Positions 34,901 through 41,560 of a stretch of DNA of 64,000 nucleotides are shown here, in pieces. Both the position numbers and the translations under genes were made by a program. The DNA comes from Symbiodinium natans (lineage: Eukaryota; Sar; Dinophyceae; Suessiales; Symbiodiniaceae): contig CAJNDS010002114.1 of assembly GCA_905221605.1 (NCBI GenBank), positions 1 through 64,000 on the forward strand, written 5' to 3'. The notes beneath the pieces were generated by a model, which saw only the letters and a program-made list of their open reading frames with translations, ran no database searches and was not told where the DNA came from. Positions within the stretch are counted from its first letter, which is position 1, and the number at the start of each line of letters is the position of its first letter.

Positions 34901-35129
34901 AACCCGAAAGCAACAAAATGCTAGATTGCTTTAGGGTTTCGGGTTTGGGGTTTAGGGTGCACTGCGCCGACTGTTCGGGCTTGGACTGCGAGGTGTTTGG
35001 CTTCAGGCTAGGGACCCCTTGATTGACCCGTAAGCCCGAAAGCCAACCCTAAACCCTAACCCCTAAACTCTAAACCCAGCCTAGAGGAAGCCAGCGCTTC
35101 GTTTGGAGTGCTGGCCGCCTCGCCACTGC
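18413..35129 (-). CDS. Multi-exon gene: S6-like helix plus split EF-hand, candidate voltage-gated cation channel
   Basis: Twenty minus-strand exons between 35129 and 18413 join in phase to 454 codons including the stop; the 5' end lies beyond 35129. Order of the product: basic N-terminal part, hydrophobic helix VWVFFTVLSSWALLSIMTG (exon 32462-32518), charged coiled region, a possible degenerate Ca-binding segment (FMAASKDGVMEKQADG), DYIEIMSSPYFLRKLQ, a 12-residue EF loop formed only after splicing (DVNQQ + GSINQED), then TGKSLLKLQ and coiled-coil segments. S6 followed by EF-hand is the layout of Nav/Cav-like channels that I recall as abundant in dinoflagellates. S1-S5 and the selectivity filter were not found, so the family call is an inference. 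One extra exon candidate (20825-20907) does not fit the phase. Confidence 0.6.
18692..18991. repeat. 112-bp inverted repeat (foldback) with 76-bp loop
   Basis: 18692-18803 and 18880-18991 are reverse complements over all 112 bases as far as I can compare by eye. The arms contain unique sequence (GGGCATGCGCAGGCAAACAC) and telomere-like CCCAAACCCCAAACCCTAAA. The loop carries a possible 15-nt minus-strand microexon (18842-18856) with acceptor GATTTTCAG|GTC and donor ATG|GTGCGT; it would add five codons without changing phase. Confidence 0.9.
19380..19576 (-). CDS. Exon of the channel-like gene, 65 codons
   Basis: Longest exon of the gene. Acceptor CCTCTTCAG|C, donor TTCC|GTTTAGGG. Reads DMVLSTEAPTTELRMAEQRR, later RLCNFCNFGAAQAAVQLLK. 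The C-x-x-C pair (CNFC) is visible but no family is recognised. CCCTAAA on both sides. Confidence 0.65.
19666..19715 (-). CDS. Exon of the channel-like gene
   Basis: Acceptor CTGAGCAG|GGA, donor TGCCT|GTGGCC. Reads GTSARSEGSDPASRSC, low-complexity linker-like. Ends in phase 2, matched by the next exon. The 89-bp intron that follows is mostly telomere repeat. Confidence 0.5.
19969..20019 (-). CDS. Exon of the channel-like gene, 17 codons
   Basis: Acceptor GGATTTAG|CAT and donor TTCAG|GTCAGG, phase 0 at both ends. Reads HVSDGVFCLGISGRRIQ. CCCTAAA/CCCTGAA left, TTTAGGG right. Confidence 0.55.
20132..20188 (-). CDS. Exon of the channel-like gene, 19 codons
   Basis: Acceptor CAACTTAG|CTT and donor GCGCAG|GTCCTT, phase 0 at both ends. 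Reads RTRQAMETKVQIEHYRAQ, coiled-coil-like. TTTAGGG tract right. Confidence 0.6.
20420..20530. repeat. Palindromic MITE-like element, family 8
   Basis: TTCCCTACTACCCCCCTCTA on the left against GTAGTATATAGAGGGGAACC on the right, G-run near the right end; sister of 15815-15905. Confidence 0.6.
20825..20907 (-). CDS. Exon candidate in the channel-like gene, phase unresolved
   Basis: Strongly coding-like (FQAFMNHWRRQAERERQRQE). CCCTAAA lies on the left and TTTAGGG on the right, as for the other exons. Candidate donors ACGGAA|GTGCCT and CCCTG|GTAGGG. No acceptor I can see gives the phase needed after 21479-21535, so a missing exon or an alternative junction is likely. Confidence 0.45.
21029..21256 (+). 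CDS. 75-codon open frame, strand uncertain
   Basis: Plus-strand frame from after TAA (21026) to TAA (21254), reading ALEDLKRWGMLVGIGQSMRP then LVLLQLSRRTVLQETLQAL. The opposite strand is also open (77 codons). No splice sites or family recognised; it lies inside an intron of the channel-like model and could be an extra exon, a retroelement remnant or chance. Confidence 0.3.
   Translation, partial: LPKSYLTGLRALALEDLKRWGMLVGIGQSMRPCAPQAIRSSILGRLVLLQLSRRTVLQETLQALYPEDQLPIHPR
21479..21535 (-). CDS. Exon of the channel-like gene, 19 codons
   Basis: Acceptor CCGGAAG|GAG and donor GGTTC|GTAGGT, phase 0 at both ends. Reads EMETILSDVLQRIEVTMGF, coiled-coil-like. CCCTAAA/CCCCAAA left, TTTAGGG right. 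Confidence 0.6.
21680..21846. repeat. G-run and C-run pair
   Basis: About 90 bp of G runs broken by TA (21680-21758), 35 bp of unique sequence, then C runs (21799-21846). The two halves are complementary, so the segment can fold back. The open frames across it are artefacts. Confidence 0.85.
22137..22198 (-). CDS. Exon of the channel-like gene
   Basis: Acceptor CCCCTGAG|AC and donor ACGCAG|GTGCCC. Reads HQALRHEIDAADGMIARRTQ, helical and charged. It accepts the phase-1 end of 22847-22908 to give DHQALR. Confidence 0.6.
22847..22908 (-). CDS. Exon of the channel-like gene
   Basis: Good splice sites: acceptor AGGTTGCAG|A and donor CACCTG|GTGGCC. In the phase set by its neighbours it reads PFRRHRCRKIETRAQAQSAP, basic. 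Other frames are open too, so phase rests on the neighbours. Confidence 0.5.
23214..23264 (-). CDS. Exon of the channel-like gene, follows the EF-hand
   Basis: Acceptor GCGCCCAG|GAATGAG. Completes the TGG codon begun in the EF-hand exon and reads NEAVTGKSLLKLQTSA. The 3' end is modelled at a GC donor (AAG|GCATGC) but the frame stays open to a stop near 23120, so it is uncertain. Confidence 0.55.
23290..23515. repeat. AAC/AAT-rich microsatellite
   Basis: Tandem AATAAC, CATAAC and ACTAAC hexamers. Its Asn-rich and Val/Ile-rich open frames are artefacts. Confidence 0.9.
24558..24598 (-). CDS. Exon carrying the second half of the EF-hand
   Basis: Acceptor TCGGCCAG|GGC and donor GACTG|GTTGAC. 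Reads GSINQEDFMAGFDW: EF loop positions 6-12 (G6, I8, D12) then the exiting helix. Together with 25961-26001 it completes a canonical-length 12-residue loop; position 12 is Asp instead of the usual Glu. Followed on the right by a 168-bp TTTAGGG tract. Confidence 0.75.
25019..25122. repeat. Palindromic MITE-like element, family 5
   Basis: ACTAGTTCATGGTTGGGAG on the left is near-inverse to TACCCAACTATGACAAAG on the right. Sister copy at 54842-54942 with the same internal ATTCCTTATTGG. Confidence 0.7.
25606..25690. repeat. 9-bp tandem repeat CTTGACCTT
   Basis: Eight or more degenerate copies, followed at 25705-25735 by inverse motifs (GTCAAGACGGTCAAGG). Confidence 0.8.
25961..26001 (-). CDS. 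Exon carrying the first half of the EF-hand
   Basis: Acceptor CATACCAG|AC and GC donor CAG|GCTACC. Reads LLRMFDWLDVNQQ: entering helix and EF loop positions 1-5 (D1, N3, Q5). In phase with 27391-27481 upstream (RQ|DLLRMF) and 24558-24598 downstream. Confidence 0.75.
27068..27362. repeat. TTTAGGGG octamer array
   Basis: About 36 near-perfect copies of an eight-base unit, one G longer than the telomere heptamer. Shorter octamer runs are at 1125-1200 (complement) and 11230-11330. Confidence 0.95.
27391..27481 (-). CDS. Exon of the channel-like gene upstream of the EF-hand
   Basis: Acceptor AACCTTCAG|GAC and donor CAGG|GTTTAGG. Reads DYIEIMSSPYFLRKLQSVAN then MPGWPRGSRQ. In phase with both neighbours. 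Its first 21 bases (27461-27481 on the plus strand), together with acceptor-side sequence, are duplicated at 27539-27570 on the far side of a telomere tract. Confidence 0.75.
27459..27570. mobile_element. Telomere-repeat insertion flanked by 32-bp direct repeats
   Basis: GATGACATGATCTCGATGTA plus 12 more bases occurs at 27459-27490 and 27539-27570 without mismatch; 48 bp of TTTAGGG-type repeat lie between. The target was an exon start. On the sense strand CAG|GACTAC in one copy and CAG|GAC in the other could act as a GA-AG intron that splices out exactly one repeat unit (27482-27561), or the outer copy is simply intronic. Confidence 0.85.
27748..27898. repeat. Palindromic MITE-like element, family 4
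   Basis: Shares CACTATACAACC and CCCTTTAAAGGAGGTAAGGG with 4707-4833 and 54733-54842; interrupted by a C run and a CCCTAAACCCC remnant. Confidence 0.55.
28437..28534 (-). CDS. Exon of the channel-like gene, 32 codons
   Basis: Acceptor GAAGCAG|GT and donor AGTTG|GTTTTGG. Reads FCVLKVGSGGKRRLFWGMLL then ERCIKTRAAQKL. Takes phase 1 from 28815-28884 and ends in phase 0. Confidence 0.65.
28666..28752. repeat. Palindromic MITE-like element, family 1, near-complete
   Basis: ACAGTCCTTAATAGGGATTA on the left pairs with AATCCCTACTAAGGACTG on the right; centre GGGGGTACT. Confidence 0.75.
28815..28884 (-). CDS. Exon of the channel-like gene, 23 codons
   Basis: Acceptor GCCACAAG|GTC; 3' end modelled at a GC donor (GATG|GCAAAC). 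Reads VTQSLSEVFMAASKDGVMEK, a stretch with weak EF-hand character (D-G). TTTAGGG lies on its left, an exception to the usual bracketing. Confidence 0.6.
28918..29060. repeat. TATG and TA microsatellites
   Basis: (ATGT)n at 28920-28953 and (TA)n with interruptions at 28975-29055. Confidence 0.9.
29581..29643 (-). CDS. Exon of the channel-like gene, 21 codons
   Basis: Acceptor GATTTCCAG|GTG and donor CAAAT|GTTTGG, phase 0 at both ends. Reads VRQLQERKDEEKAERLRSTP, a charged helix as expected after S6. Two in-frame alternative acceptors (GGCAG|, CTGCAG|) exist inside. CCCTAAA left, TTTAGGG right. Confidence 0.65.
29644..31970 (-). other. Large intron of the channel-like model with AT microsatellites
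   Basis: A G-run (29740-29770), (TA)n-rich tracts at 29885-30235, a short CCCGAAA tract (30318-30375), and then about 1.3 kb (30380-31680) almost free of telomere motifs. That stretch has open frames on both strands (30506-30727 plus; 30760-30948 and 31371-31571 minus) of natural composition but with no splice or family support. It might hide an additional gene. Confidence 0.4.
31971..32042 (-). CDS. Exon of the channel-like gene, 24 codons
   Basis: Acceptor CAGTGTAG|CAC and donor AATTA|GTGGGT, phase 0 at both ends. Reads HLMSARYHPNIGDMRDPRDM then QLKL, placed just after the S6-like helix. The VVSE-type motif often following S6 is not found, so a tiny exon may be missing. Confidence 0.6.
32462..32518 (-). 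CDS. Exon encoding the S6-like transmembrane helix
   Basis: Acceptor CCGAAG|GTT and donor CCGGG|GTTGGG, phase 0 at both ends. Reads VWVFFTVLSSWALLSIMTG, a 19-residue hydrophobic helix matching the general form of S6 in four-domain or single-domain voltage-gated channels (aromatic start, SS-ALL-, ending in TG). CCCTAAA flanks both sides. Confidence 0.65.
32519..34181 (-). other. Intron of the channel-like model
   Basis: CCCTAAA 32553-32640, G-runs 32641-32715, a relative of repeat family 3 (33605-33665) and a GA microsatellite (33708-33870). The 11-mer CATTCTTGGGG occurs on both sides of the 32553-32640 tract. No convincing exon. Confidence 0.5.
34182..34253 (-). CDS. Exon of the channel-like gene, 24 codons
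   Basis: Acceptor AACCCTAG|ACT and donor CCCTCG|GTTTTT, phase 0 at both ends. Reads TAHIEEEGGIVLTNRLGSIK. It should precede S6 directly, but I do not recognise a pore helix here. TTTAGGG tract right. Confidence 0.5.
34638..34691 (-). CDS. Exon of the channel-like gene, 18 codons
   Basis: Acceptor AAAGTGCAG|GCG and donor GGCGTC|GTGATG, phase 0 at both ends. Reads AASSISDVNPRKRGQKGV. CCCTAAA left, TTTAGAG/TTTAGGG right. Confidence 0.55.
35076..35129 (-). CDS. Most upstream recognised exon of the channel-like gene
   Basis: Acceptor CAACCTCCTCAG|GCA and donor GGCTGG|GTTTAG, phase 0 at both ends. Reads AVARRPALQTKRWLPLGW. CCCTAAA left, TTTAACGG right. The 5' continuation is not identified. Confidence 0.55.
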
Positions 35130-35194
35130 CTGAGGAGGTTGGGAGGGTTTAACGGTTGAGCGTCGTCTTGTTGATGAGCATGTTTGTCGCTCAC

Positions 35195-35465
35195 CGTCGT
35201 TGTCCACATTGTTGTTGCTGATGATGCTGCTGATGCTGCTGATCCTGCTGCTGAAGCTGCCGAAGCCGCTGAAGCCACTGAAGACGCCGATGCTGCTGAT
35301 GCTCTGCCTGTTGCTGATGTTCTTGCTGTTGTTGGTGCTGTTCTGTTGCTGCTGCTAATGCTGTTGTTGTTGTTCTTGCTGTCGCTTCGCTGTCGCTGTC
35401 GCTGTGGCACTCATTGCGGCCGCCGCTGTTGCTGTTGTTGCCGATGCTGTTGCTGTTGCTGCTCG
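35195..35465. repeat. GCTGNT trinucleotide-rich region
   Basis: Imperfect GCTGCTGAT/GCTGTTGTT repeats. It is open in several frames; the minus frame (35191-35532) starts MNLQEKFGLMVCQEGGFART and becomes Gln-rich. Treated as a microsatellite; coding cannot be excluded. Confidence 0.7.
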
Positions 35466-35525
35466 TGGTAAGAGTACGCGCAAAGCCCCCTTCCTGGCAC
35501 ACCATCAACCCGAATTTTTCTTGGA

Positions 35526-35648
35526 GGTTCATGGTACTTGGTAACCAATTAAAACTGTACTTATAACTGTACTTATAAGCCCCTTAAGTGCCCTAGTATG
35601 GTTATAAGTACAGTTAGAATTGGCTAAGAAGTGCCATGAACCTCCAAG
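35526..35648. repeat. Palindromic MITE-like element, family 2
   Basis: GGAGGTTCATGGTACTTGGT on the left pairs with GAAGTGCCATGAACCTCC on the right; internal TAAAACTGTACTTATAA pairs with TTATAAGTACAGTTAGAA. Copies at 57366-57486 and a half at 1558-1628. Confidence 0.8.
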
Positions 35649-35689
35649 TAGGGGTGTAGGGGTATAGGGCTAAACCCTAAACCCTAAAC

Positions 35690-35900
35690 CTCAAGGGACT
35701 AAAGGAGGTACCCTTATTCTAACGGACCTTAGGGGTTAATTCGGGGGTTATGAGGGGCTACTTAGGTGTATAAGGACTATATAAGGGGGTGCATATATAT
35801 ATATATATATACGAATTATAAGGGACCTTAGGGGTTATTTCGGGGTTATGAGGGGCTACTTAGGTGTATACGGACTATATAAGGGGGTGTATATATATAT
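35690..35900. repeat. Family 6 dispersed repeat, tandemly doubled
   Basis: Two units of GGACCTTAGGGGTTA...GGGGCTACTTAGGTGTATA...ATATAAGGGGGTG, each ending in (TA)n. Confidence 0.75.
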
Positions 35901-36094
35901 ATACATAGATATATAGATATATAGATGTATAGATATATAGATATATAGATATATAGATATATAGATATATAGGTATATAGATATATAGATATATAGATAT
36001 ATAGATATATAGATATATAGATATATAGATATATAGATATATAGATATATAGATATATAGATATATAGATATATAGATATATAGATATATATAT
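35885..36094. repeat. GATATATA octamer microsatellite
   Basis: About 25 copies of an eight-base unit (GATATATA), nearly perfect. Confidence 0.95.
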
Positions 36095-36124
36095 GAAAGA
36101 GCAGCCTTTAGGGTCTATTTAGCT

Positions 36125-38790
36125 CATTCCTTTTTTTAATAAGCAGAAAATAGTTTAATTTATTTAAATAAATTAAACTATTTAAATAGAGAGAGCTTAA
36201 TTAAATTATTTAAATCCTACGCCCTATTTTTTTGAATAAGTAAGGCGTCGGATTTAAATAATTTAATTGGCTCTGTGCTTGTCTATACTCACCTCCACCA
36301 CAATTAAATTAATTTAAACGATTTAAACGATTTAAACGATTTAAACGATTTAATTGGGTCCAATTAAATCGTTTAAATCCTACGGTCCAATTAAATTATT
36401 TAATTGAGGCGTCGGATTTAAACGATTTAATTGGGTCCAATTAAATCGTTTAAATCCTACGGTCCAATTAAATTATTTAATTGAGGCGTCGGATTTAAAC
36501 GATTTAATTGGGCCCAATTAAATTGTTTAAATCCTACGGTCGAATTAAATTATTTATTTGAGGCGTCGGATTTAAACGATTTAATTGGACCCAATTAAAT
36601 CGTTTAAATCCTACGGTCTATTTAAATTATTTAATTGAGGCGTCGGATTTTCACGATTTAATTGGACCCAATTAAATCGTTTAAATCGTTTAAATCGTTT
36701 AAATCGTTTAAATTAATTTAATTGTGGGGGGACTCAGCCAAGCCATAAACCAATTAAATCGTTTAAATCCTACGGTCTAATGAAATTATTTAATTGAGGC
36801 GTCGGATTTAAATAATTTAATTGGCTCTGTGCCTGTCTGTACTCACCTCCCACCACAATTAAATTAATTTAAACGATTTAAACGATTTAAACGATTTAAA
36901 CGATTTAAACAATTTAATTGGGCCCAATTAAATCGTTTAAATCCTACGGTTGAATTAAATTATTTTAATTGAGGCGTCGGATTTAAACAATTTAATTGGA
37001 CCCAATTAAATCGTTTAAATCCTACGGTCGAATTAAATTATTTAATTGAGGCGTCGGATTTAAGCGATTTAATTGGACCCAATTAAATCGTTTAAATCGT
37101 TTAAATCGTTTAAATTAATTTAATTGTGTGGGGACTCAGCCAAGCCATAAACCAATTAAATCATTTAAATCCTACGGTCTAATTAAATTATTTCATTGAG
37201 GCGTCGGATTTAAATAATTTAATTGGCTCTGTGCCTGTCTGTACTCACCTCCCACCACAATTAAATTAATTTAAACGATTTAAACGATTTAAACGATTTA
37301 AACGATTTAAACAATTTAATTGGGCCCAATTAAATCGTTTAAATCCTACGGTTGAATTAAATTATTTTAATTGAGGCGTCGGATTTAAACAATTTAATTG
37401 GACCCAATTAAATCGTTTAAATCCTACGGTCGAATTAAATTATTGTCTTTTTGTTTATTATTTAATTGAGGCGTCGGATTTAAACGATTTAATTGGACCC
37501 AATTAAATCGTTTAAATCGTTTAAATCGTTTAAATCGTTTAAATCGTTTAAATCGTTTAAATTAATTTAATTGTGGGGGGACTCAGCCAAGCCATAAACC
37601 AATTAAATCATTTAAATCCTACGGTCTAATAAAATTATTTAATTGAGGCGTCGGATTTAAATAATTTAATTGGCTCTGTGCCTGTCTGTACTCACCTCCC
37701 ACCACAATTAAATTAATTTAAACGATTTAAACGATTTAAACGGTTTAATTGGGCCCAATTAAATCGTTTACATCCTTCGGTCCAATTAAATTATTTAATT
37801 GAGGCGTCGGATTTAAACGATTTAATTGGACCCAATTAAATCGTTTAAATCCTACGGTCGAATTAAATTATTTAATTGAGGCGTCGGATTTAAACGATTT
37901 AATTGGACCCAATTAAATCGTTTAAATCGTTTAAATCGTTTAAATCGTTTAAATTAGTTTAATTGTGGGGGGACTCAGCCAAGCCATAAACCAATTAAAT
38001 CATTTAAATCCTACGGTCTAATAAAATTATTTAATTGAGGCGTCGGATTTAAATAATTTAATTGGCTCTGTGCCTGTCTGTACTCACCTCCCACCACAAT
38101 TAAATTAATTTAAACGATTTAAACGATTTAAACGATTTAAAACGATTAATGTGGGCCGCACAGTAAATCGTTTTAAATCCTACGTCGAATTAAATATTGT
38201 ATTGATGGCGTCGGAGTTAACCGATTTTTTTTTTTAATGAGTTGAGACCCAATTAAATCGTTTAAATCCTACGGTCTATTTAATTTATTTAATTGAGGCG
38301 TCGGATTTAAACGATTTAGTTGGACCCAATTAAATCGTTTAAATCGTTTAAATCGTTTAAATTAATTTAATTGTGGGGGGACTCAGCCAAGCCGTAAACC
38401 AATTAAATCATTTAAATCCTACGGTCTAATTAAATTATTTAATTGAGGCGTCGGATTTAAATAATTTAATTGGCTCTGTGCCTGTCTGTACTCACCTCCC
38501 ACCACAATTAAATTAATTTAAACGATTTAAACGATTTAAACGATTTAAACGATTTAAACGATTTAATTGGGCCCAATTAAATCGTTTAAATCCTACGGTC
38601 GAATTAAATTATTTAATTGGGGCGTCGGATTTAAACGATTTAATTGGACCCAGTTAAATCGTTTAAATCCTACGGTCTAATTAAATTGTTTAATTGAGGC
38701 GTCGGATTTAAACGATTTAATTGGACCCAATTAAATCGTTTAAATCGTTTAAATTAATTTAATTGACTCAGCCAAGCCATAAACTAAATT
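36125..38790. repeat. AT-rich palindromic satellite, about 400-bp higher-order unit
   Basis: Landmark ACTCAGCCAAGCC recurs near 36731, 37132, 37572, 37973, 38383 and 38767 (spacings about 401, 440, 401, 410, 384). Each unit runs from an (AACGATTTA)n block through CAATTAAATCG/CGATTTAATTG palindromes and GAGGCGTCGGATTTAAA to the inverse block, so the whole unit can fold back. AT content is far above its surroundings. No coding content. Confidence 0.95.
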
Positions 38791-38792
38791 AT

Positions 38793-39000
38793 TTAGGTAG
38801 GGCTGGAGGGGCTGGAGGGGCTGGAGAGGCTGGAGGGGCTGGAGGAGCTGGAGAAGGGATGGGCTGGAAAAGGGCTGCAGGGGCTGTGGAGGGGGCTGGC
38901 TGGAGGGGCTGGCTGGAGGGGCTGGCGGGAGGGGCTGGCTGGAGGGGCTGCTGGAGGGGCGCTGGCTGGCTGCGGGTTGGAGGGGCTGGAGGGGGAGGGG
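38793..39000. repeat. GGGGCTGGA minisatellite
   Basis: Nine-base unit with variants GGAGAGGCT and GGCTGGCT, starting where the AT-rich satellite ends. Confidence 0.9.
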
Positions 39001-39031
39001 TGGGGGGCTCCCCTACCCCTCCCCCCCCCCC

Positions 39032-39131
39032 NNNNNNNNNNNNNNNNNNNNNNNNNNNNNNNNNNNNNNNNNNNNNNNNNNNNNNNNNNNNNNNNNNNNN
39101 NNNNNNNNNNNNNNNNNNNNNNNNNNNNNNN
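39032..39131. other. Assembly gap, 100 N
   Basis: Exactly 100 undetermined bases. The sequence GGGGGGCTCCCCTACCCCTC lies immediately on both sides. Confidence 1.
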
Positions 39132-39354
39132 GGGGGGGCTCCCCTACCCCTCCCCACCCCTCCCCCCCAACCCCCCACTCCCTCCCCCTAATTTACCACC
39201 TCACTTCGCAGAGCGCCACCCCACGCACCGCGTCGCACTTGCAACCTGCTCCCCTACCCCATCACCCCCAACAAGCCCCCTTGCCACAATTTACTACACC
39301 CACACCGCTCGCACCTAACCCCTCCTACCCCTCCACTCCAAACTACCAACCTGA

Positions 39355-39600
39355 AGTTATCATAATTATGATGACTTCAACTTCCCCATCATAAGTTATC
39401 ATAATTATGATAACTTTAACTTCCCGATCTAAACTATCATAATTATGATAACTTTAAGTTCTTTATCTCAGAGTATGATAAATATGATAAGCAACTTTTC
39501 ATAACTATGATCAGTTATCATAATTATGATAAGTTATCATAAGTTATCATACTTATGATAAGGTATCATAATTATGATAAATTGTCATAGTTATCACAAG
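39355..39600. repeat. Cluster of TTATCATAATTATGATAA palindromes
   Basis: Six or more full or partial copies of an 18-bp perfect palindrome spaced 20-60 bp apart. Confidence 0.85.
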
Positions 39601-39900
39601 CTATCCTCCTCGCCCTTTCCCGTTAAAAGTGCTTACTGCTTAAAGACCTTAGTACAAAAAACTGTACTAAAGCTCAAAGAAAACAATGCTTATGATGCAG
39701 AGACTTTGGTACACTATGATGCGTCAAGACACAATGAAATTATGCTTGCGATCTAGACAGTGCGCCCTTTGAGATAGTTGAGAAAGAAAAAAATTGGCCG
39801 CGTGCCAATATTAATTGCTTGTAACGGGGCCGCGGCCCACATGCGCGACATACCCCGCTACAGGGGGTATGTATCAATGGTCGAAGTTTTGCGACAGACC
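39601..39900. other. Unique-looking spacer
   Basis: Includes a 60-codon plus frame (39574-39756, YDAETLVHYDASRHNEIML) with no supporting signal, and a short hairpin CATACCCCCTG-type at 39850-39872. Confidence 0.4.
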
Positions 39901-39915
39901 TGTTTGTTGTTGTCT

Positions 39916-40077
39916 GCAGGTTCCAAGTCTTGTTTATCGGGGGGGTAAGTGTTCGTAAGTTTCAAGGAGCAAATACAAGTATCCCTGAATTTGAAACCCC
40001 CTTAAACTCTTAAAGGCTGAGAACGCGGAGTGGTTCCAAGTCTTGCTTATCGGGGGGTAAGTGTTCGTAAATTTCAC
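39916..40077. repeat. Direct duplication of a 46-bp segment
   Basis: GGTTCCAAGTCTTGTTTATC followed by GGGGGGTAAGTGTTCGTAA at 39918 recurs at 40033 with few changes. Confidence 0.85.
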
Positions 40078-40412
40078 CAAAAACATGACAATTTTTCCGC
40101 TGAATATGTGTCAGTAGAGCCGTGCTACCACAAAAAAGCATGACACATTTTTCGCGGAATATGTGTCACCAGAGTTCTCTAAGCACCATAAACATGACAT
40201 TTTTTCCGCGGAATATGTGTCAGTAGAGCTGTGCTAACACAAAAAAACATGACACATTTTCCGCGGAATATGTGTCAGTAGAGCCGTGCTAACAAAAAAA
40301 GCATGACACATTTTGCGCGGAATATGTGTCACCAGAGTTCTGCTAACACAAAAAGCATGACACATATTTCGCGGAATATGTGTCAGTAGAGCCGTGCTAA
40401 CACAAAAAAGCA
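40078..40412. repeat. Hairpin tandem repeat, about 55-62-bp unit
   Basis: Six units of CATGACACATTTTCCGCGG followed by AATATGTGTCA, then AGTAGAGCCGTGCTAACAC. Each unit is a hairpin (TGACACAT/ATGTGTCA) with a CCGCGG or TCGCGG centre. Confidence 0.9.
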
Positions 40413-40694
40413 TGAGAAGGGCACCTATCTGTGAATAGCAAGATTGGTATTTCTAATTAGGGAGAGGCAAGGGAGATATGTAAAGCTTTGATTAAATAAT
40501 TTACATAATTTAAACAATTTAAATAGTTCAAATAATGTAAATAACTTATATAGTTTAAATAATTTAAATCCGAAAAGGGGGGGGGAACCACCCTCCCCGC
40601 CCCCTAAGAATTAAATAATTTAAATAATTTCAATCCGAAACCTCCCCATCGTACTTAAATTAATCATTATTAAATTCTTGAGAGGGGGGGAAGC

Positions 40695-41560
40695 TCCGGG
40701 CAAAACTTGGCCAAATCGAGCCGCGCCTTTCTCATCGCATACGAAGAGCTGCCCGATTTGGCCAAATTTTGCCCGAAGGCCGCCCGGCAAAATTTGGCCA
40801 AATCGAGCCGCGCCTTTCTCATCGCGTACGAAGAGCCTGATTTGGCCAAATTTTGTCCGAAAGTTGCCCGGCAAAATTTGGCCAAATAGAGCCGCACCTT
40901 TCTCATCGCCTACGAAGAGCAGCCCGATTTGGCCAAATTTTGCCCGAAGGCTGCCCGGCAAAATTTGGCCAAATCGAGCCGCGCCTTTCTCATCGCCTAC
41001 GAAGAACAGCCCGATTTGGCCAAATTTTGCCCGAAAGCTGCTCGGCAAAATTTGGCCAAATCGAGCCGCGCATTTCTCATCGCCTACGAAGAGCAGCCCG
41101 ATTTGGCCAAATTTTGCCCGAAAGCTGCTCGGCAAAATTTGGCCAAATCGAGCCGCGCATTTCTCATCGCCTACGAAGCGCAGCCCGATTTGGCCAAATT
41201 TTGCCCGAAAGCTGCCCGGCAAAATTTGGCCAAATCGAGCCGCGCCTTTCTCATCGCGTACGAAGAGCCTGATTTGGCCAAATTTTGCCGAAAGTTGCCC
41301 GGCAAAATTTGGCCAAATCGAGCCGCACCTTTCTCATCGCCTACGAAGAGCAGCCCGATTTGGCCAAATTTTGCCCGGAGGCTGCCCGGCAAAATTTGGC
41401 CAAATCGAGCCGCGCATTTCTCATCGCGTACGACGAGCAGCCCGATTTGGCCAAATTTTGCCCGCAGACTGTCCGGCAAAATTTGGCCAAATCGAGCCGC
41501 GCAGCCGCGAGCAGCCCGATTTCCAAATTTTGCATGTCCGGCAAAATTTGGCCAAATGCA
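40695..41560. repeat. 87-bp satellite, array 1 (about ten units)
   Basis: Unit core GATTTGGCCAAATTTTGCCC, a short variable spacer, then its inverse GGCAAAATTTGGCCAAATC and a CGTACGAAGAGC segment. Because 87 is a multiple of three, several frames stay open for hundreds of codons on both strands (for example QNLAKSSRAFLIAYEE and AKFGQIGLLFVGDEK). These are not evidence of a gene. Confidence 0.9.

Noticed and set aside
35191-35532. Gln-rich protein as a firm gene call
   Set aside because: Most of it is a GCTGNT-type microsatellite open in several frames, and its start codon lies inside a palindromic repeat. Kept only as a repeat.
38763-39318. Gly/Pro-rich protein across the gap
   Set aside because: It consists of a minisatellite plus 100 N translated as X.
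36125-40412. CRISPR-like array
   Set aside because: Repeats are long, palindromic and contiguous, without unique spacers of constant length, and the genome is eukaryotic.
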